Shown here piece by piece: positions 5,402-5,678 of a stretch of 5,678 bases of DNA. Both the position numbers and the translations under genes were made by a program. The notes under the pieces were generated by a model. The model did no database searches. It was not told the origin of the DNA and worked only from the letters and a program-made list of their open reading frames with translations. The stretch covers positions 1 through 5,678 of the forward strand of contig JACCTK010000157.1 of NCBI GenBank assembly GCA_013812465.1. The letters run 5' to 3'. Position 1 is the stretch's first letter. Each line of letters begins with the position of its first letter. Source of the stretch: Actinomycetota bacterium. Lineage in GTDB: Bacteria > Actinomycetota > Thermoleophilia > Gaiellales > Gaiellaceae.

Positions 5402-5678
5402 CAGGGGCCGAGCGCCTTGAAAGCGTTCCAGAACCCGGTCTTGGCCGACTGGTCATCGAGCGACCCGTCCACGTCGGGCGTGACGAGCGCCTCGATCGTG
5501 GGGGTGAATCGCTGCAGCAGGCCGACGGCGGCGGGATCTACGGGGTCGGAAAGCGGGAAGCGGAGGTCGTTCAGGAACTCGACCGAGCGCTCGCCCATGA
5601 CGATCATGAGCTTCGGCTGGACGATGTGGATCTCACGCGTCAACCAGGCCGCCGCGTCCTCGGAATCCTCGGTCCCGA
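5377..5678 (-). CDS. Uracil-DNA-glycosylase-superfamily protein, C-terminal part (5' end outside window)
   Basis: The frame is open from the right window edge to TGA at 5379-5377, giving 99 visible residues; the start lies beyond 5678. The segment WLTREIHIVQPKLMIVMGE resembles the helix-strand unit of family 4/5-type uracil-DNA glycosylases, where 'L..El..lrPrvvv.lG..A...L' precedes the catalytic C-terminal motif. The C-terminus (KTGFWNAFKALGPWW) resembles actinobacterial proteins annotated as uracil-DNA glycosylase family. The usual motif-2 His-Pro-Ser is not seen; VTPDVDGSLDD stands roughly in its place. Catalytic activity is therefore doubtful or uses another arrangement. The active-site N-terminal half, including any Fe-S cysteines, is not in the window. 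It is upstream of, and overlaps by 25 bases, the presenilin-like gene. Confidence 0.55.
   Translation of the reverse strand, partial: GTEDSEDAAAWLTREIHIVQPKLMIVMGERSVEFLNDLRFPLSDPVDPAAVGLLQRFTPTIEALVTPDVDGSLDDQSAKTGFWNAFKALGPWWSEQPPY

Overview
The window is high-GC bacterial chromosome with tightly packed genes, frequent GTG starts and few clear Shine-Dalgarno sequences. The gene set points to a high-GC actinobacterium: a minimal-zincin metallopeptidase, a DUF2630 protein, a non-heme ferritin, a YjbQ/UPF0047 enzyme, an RlmD-type methyltransferase and a uracil-DNA-glycosylase-like protein. The class Thermoleophilia is my guess, not something the sequence proves. No stretch over 300 bases lacks a gene; the longest gaps are 2092-2198 and 3148-3271.

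Left edge (1-662): the C-terminal catalytic half of a tyrosine recombinase ends 35 bases from the 3' end of a minus-strand tRNA-Ala(UGC). This is the usual look of the integrase-bearing end of an element inserted at a tRNA 3' end. Most of the element would lie left of the window.

Middle left (715-2091, minus strand): three short genes run in one direction towards the tRNA, with gaps of 44 and 46 bases. In transcription order they are a minimal zincin, a DUF2630 protein and a coiled-coil protein. Middle (2092-3147): a 107-base divergent intergenic region holds a 20-base near-perfect palindrome, a candidate operator. It faces a plus-strand pair, ferritin followed 22 bases later by a YjbQ-family gene.

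Right (3272-5678): an Fe-S-containing RNA m5U methyltransferase (RlmD type) converges, with only 3 bases between the stops, on a minus-strand multi-pass membrane protein. That membrane protein overlaps the end of an upstream gene similar to uracil-DNA glycosylases.

The most notable observation is the membrane protein at 4646-5401. Its last three or four helices match the presenilin / signal peptide peptidase (family A22) active-site pattern by eye. It has an Asp in one helix followed by a 'GPT' turn, 'GPPDFIFFALFLGAA' in the next, and 'LPALP' 45 residues later. It appears to be a small, divergent bacterial presenilin-like intramembrane aspartyl protease, with the GxGD motif changed to GPPD. 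Its substrate is unknown; its operon partner is the glycosylase-like gene.
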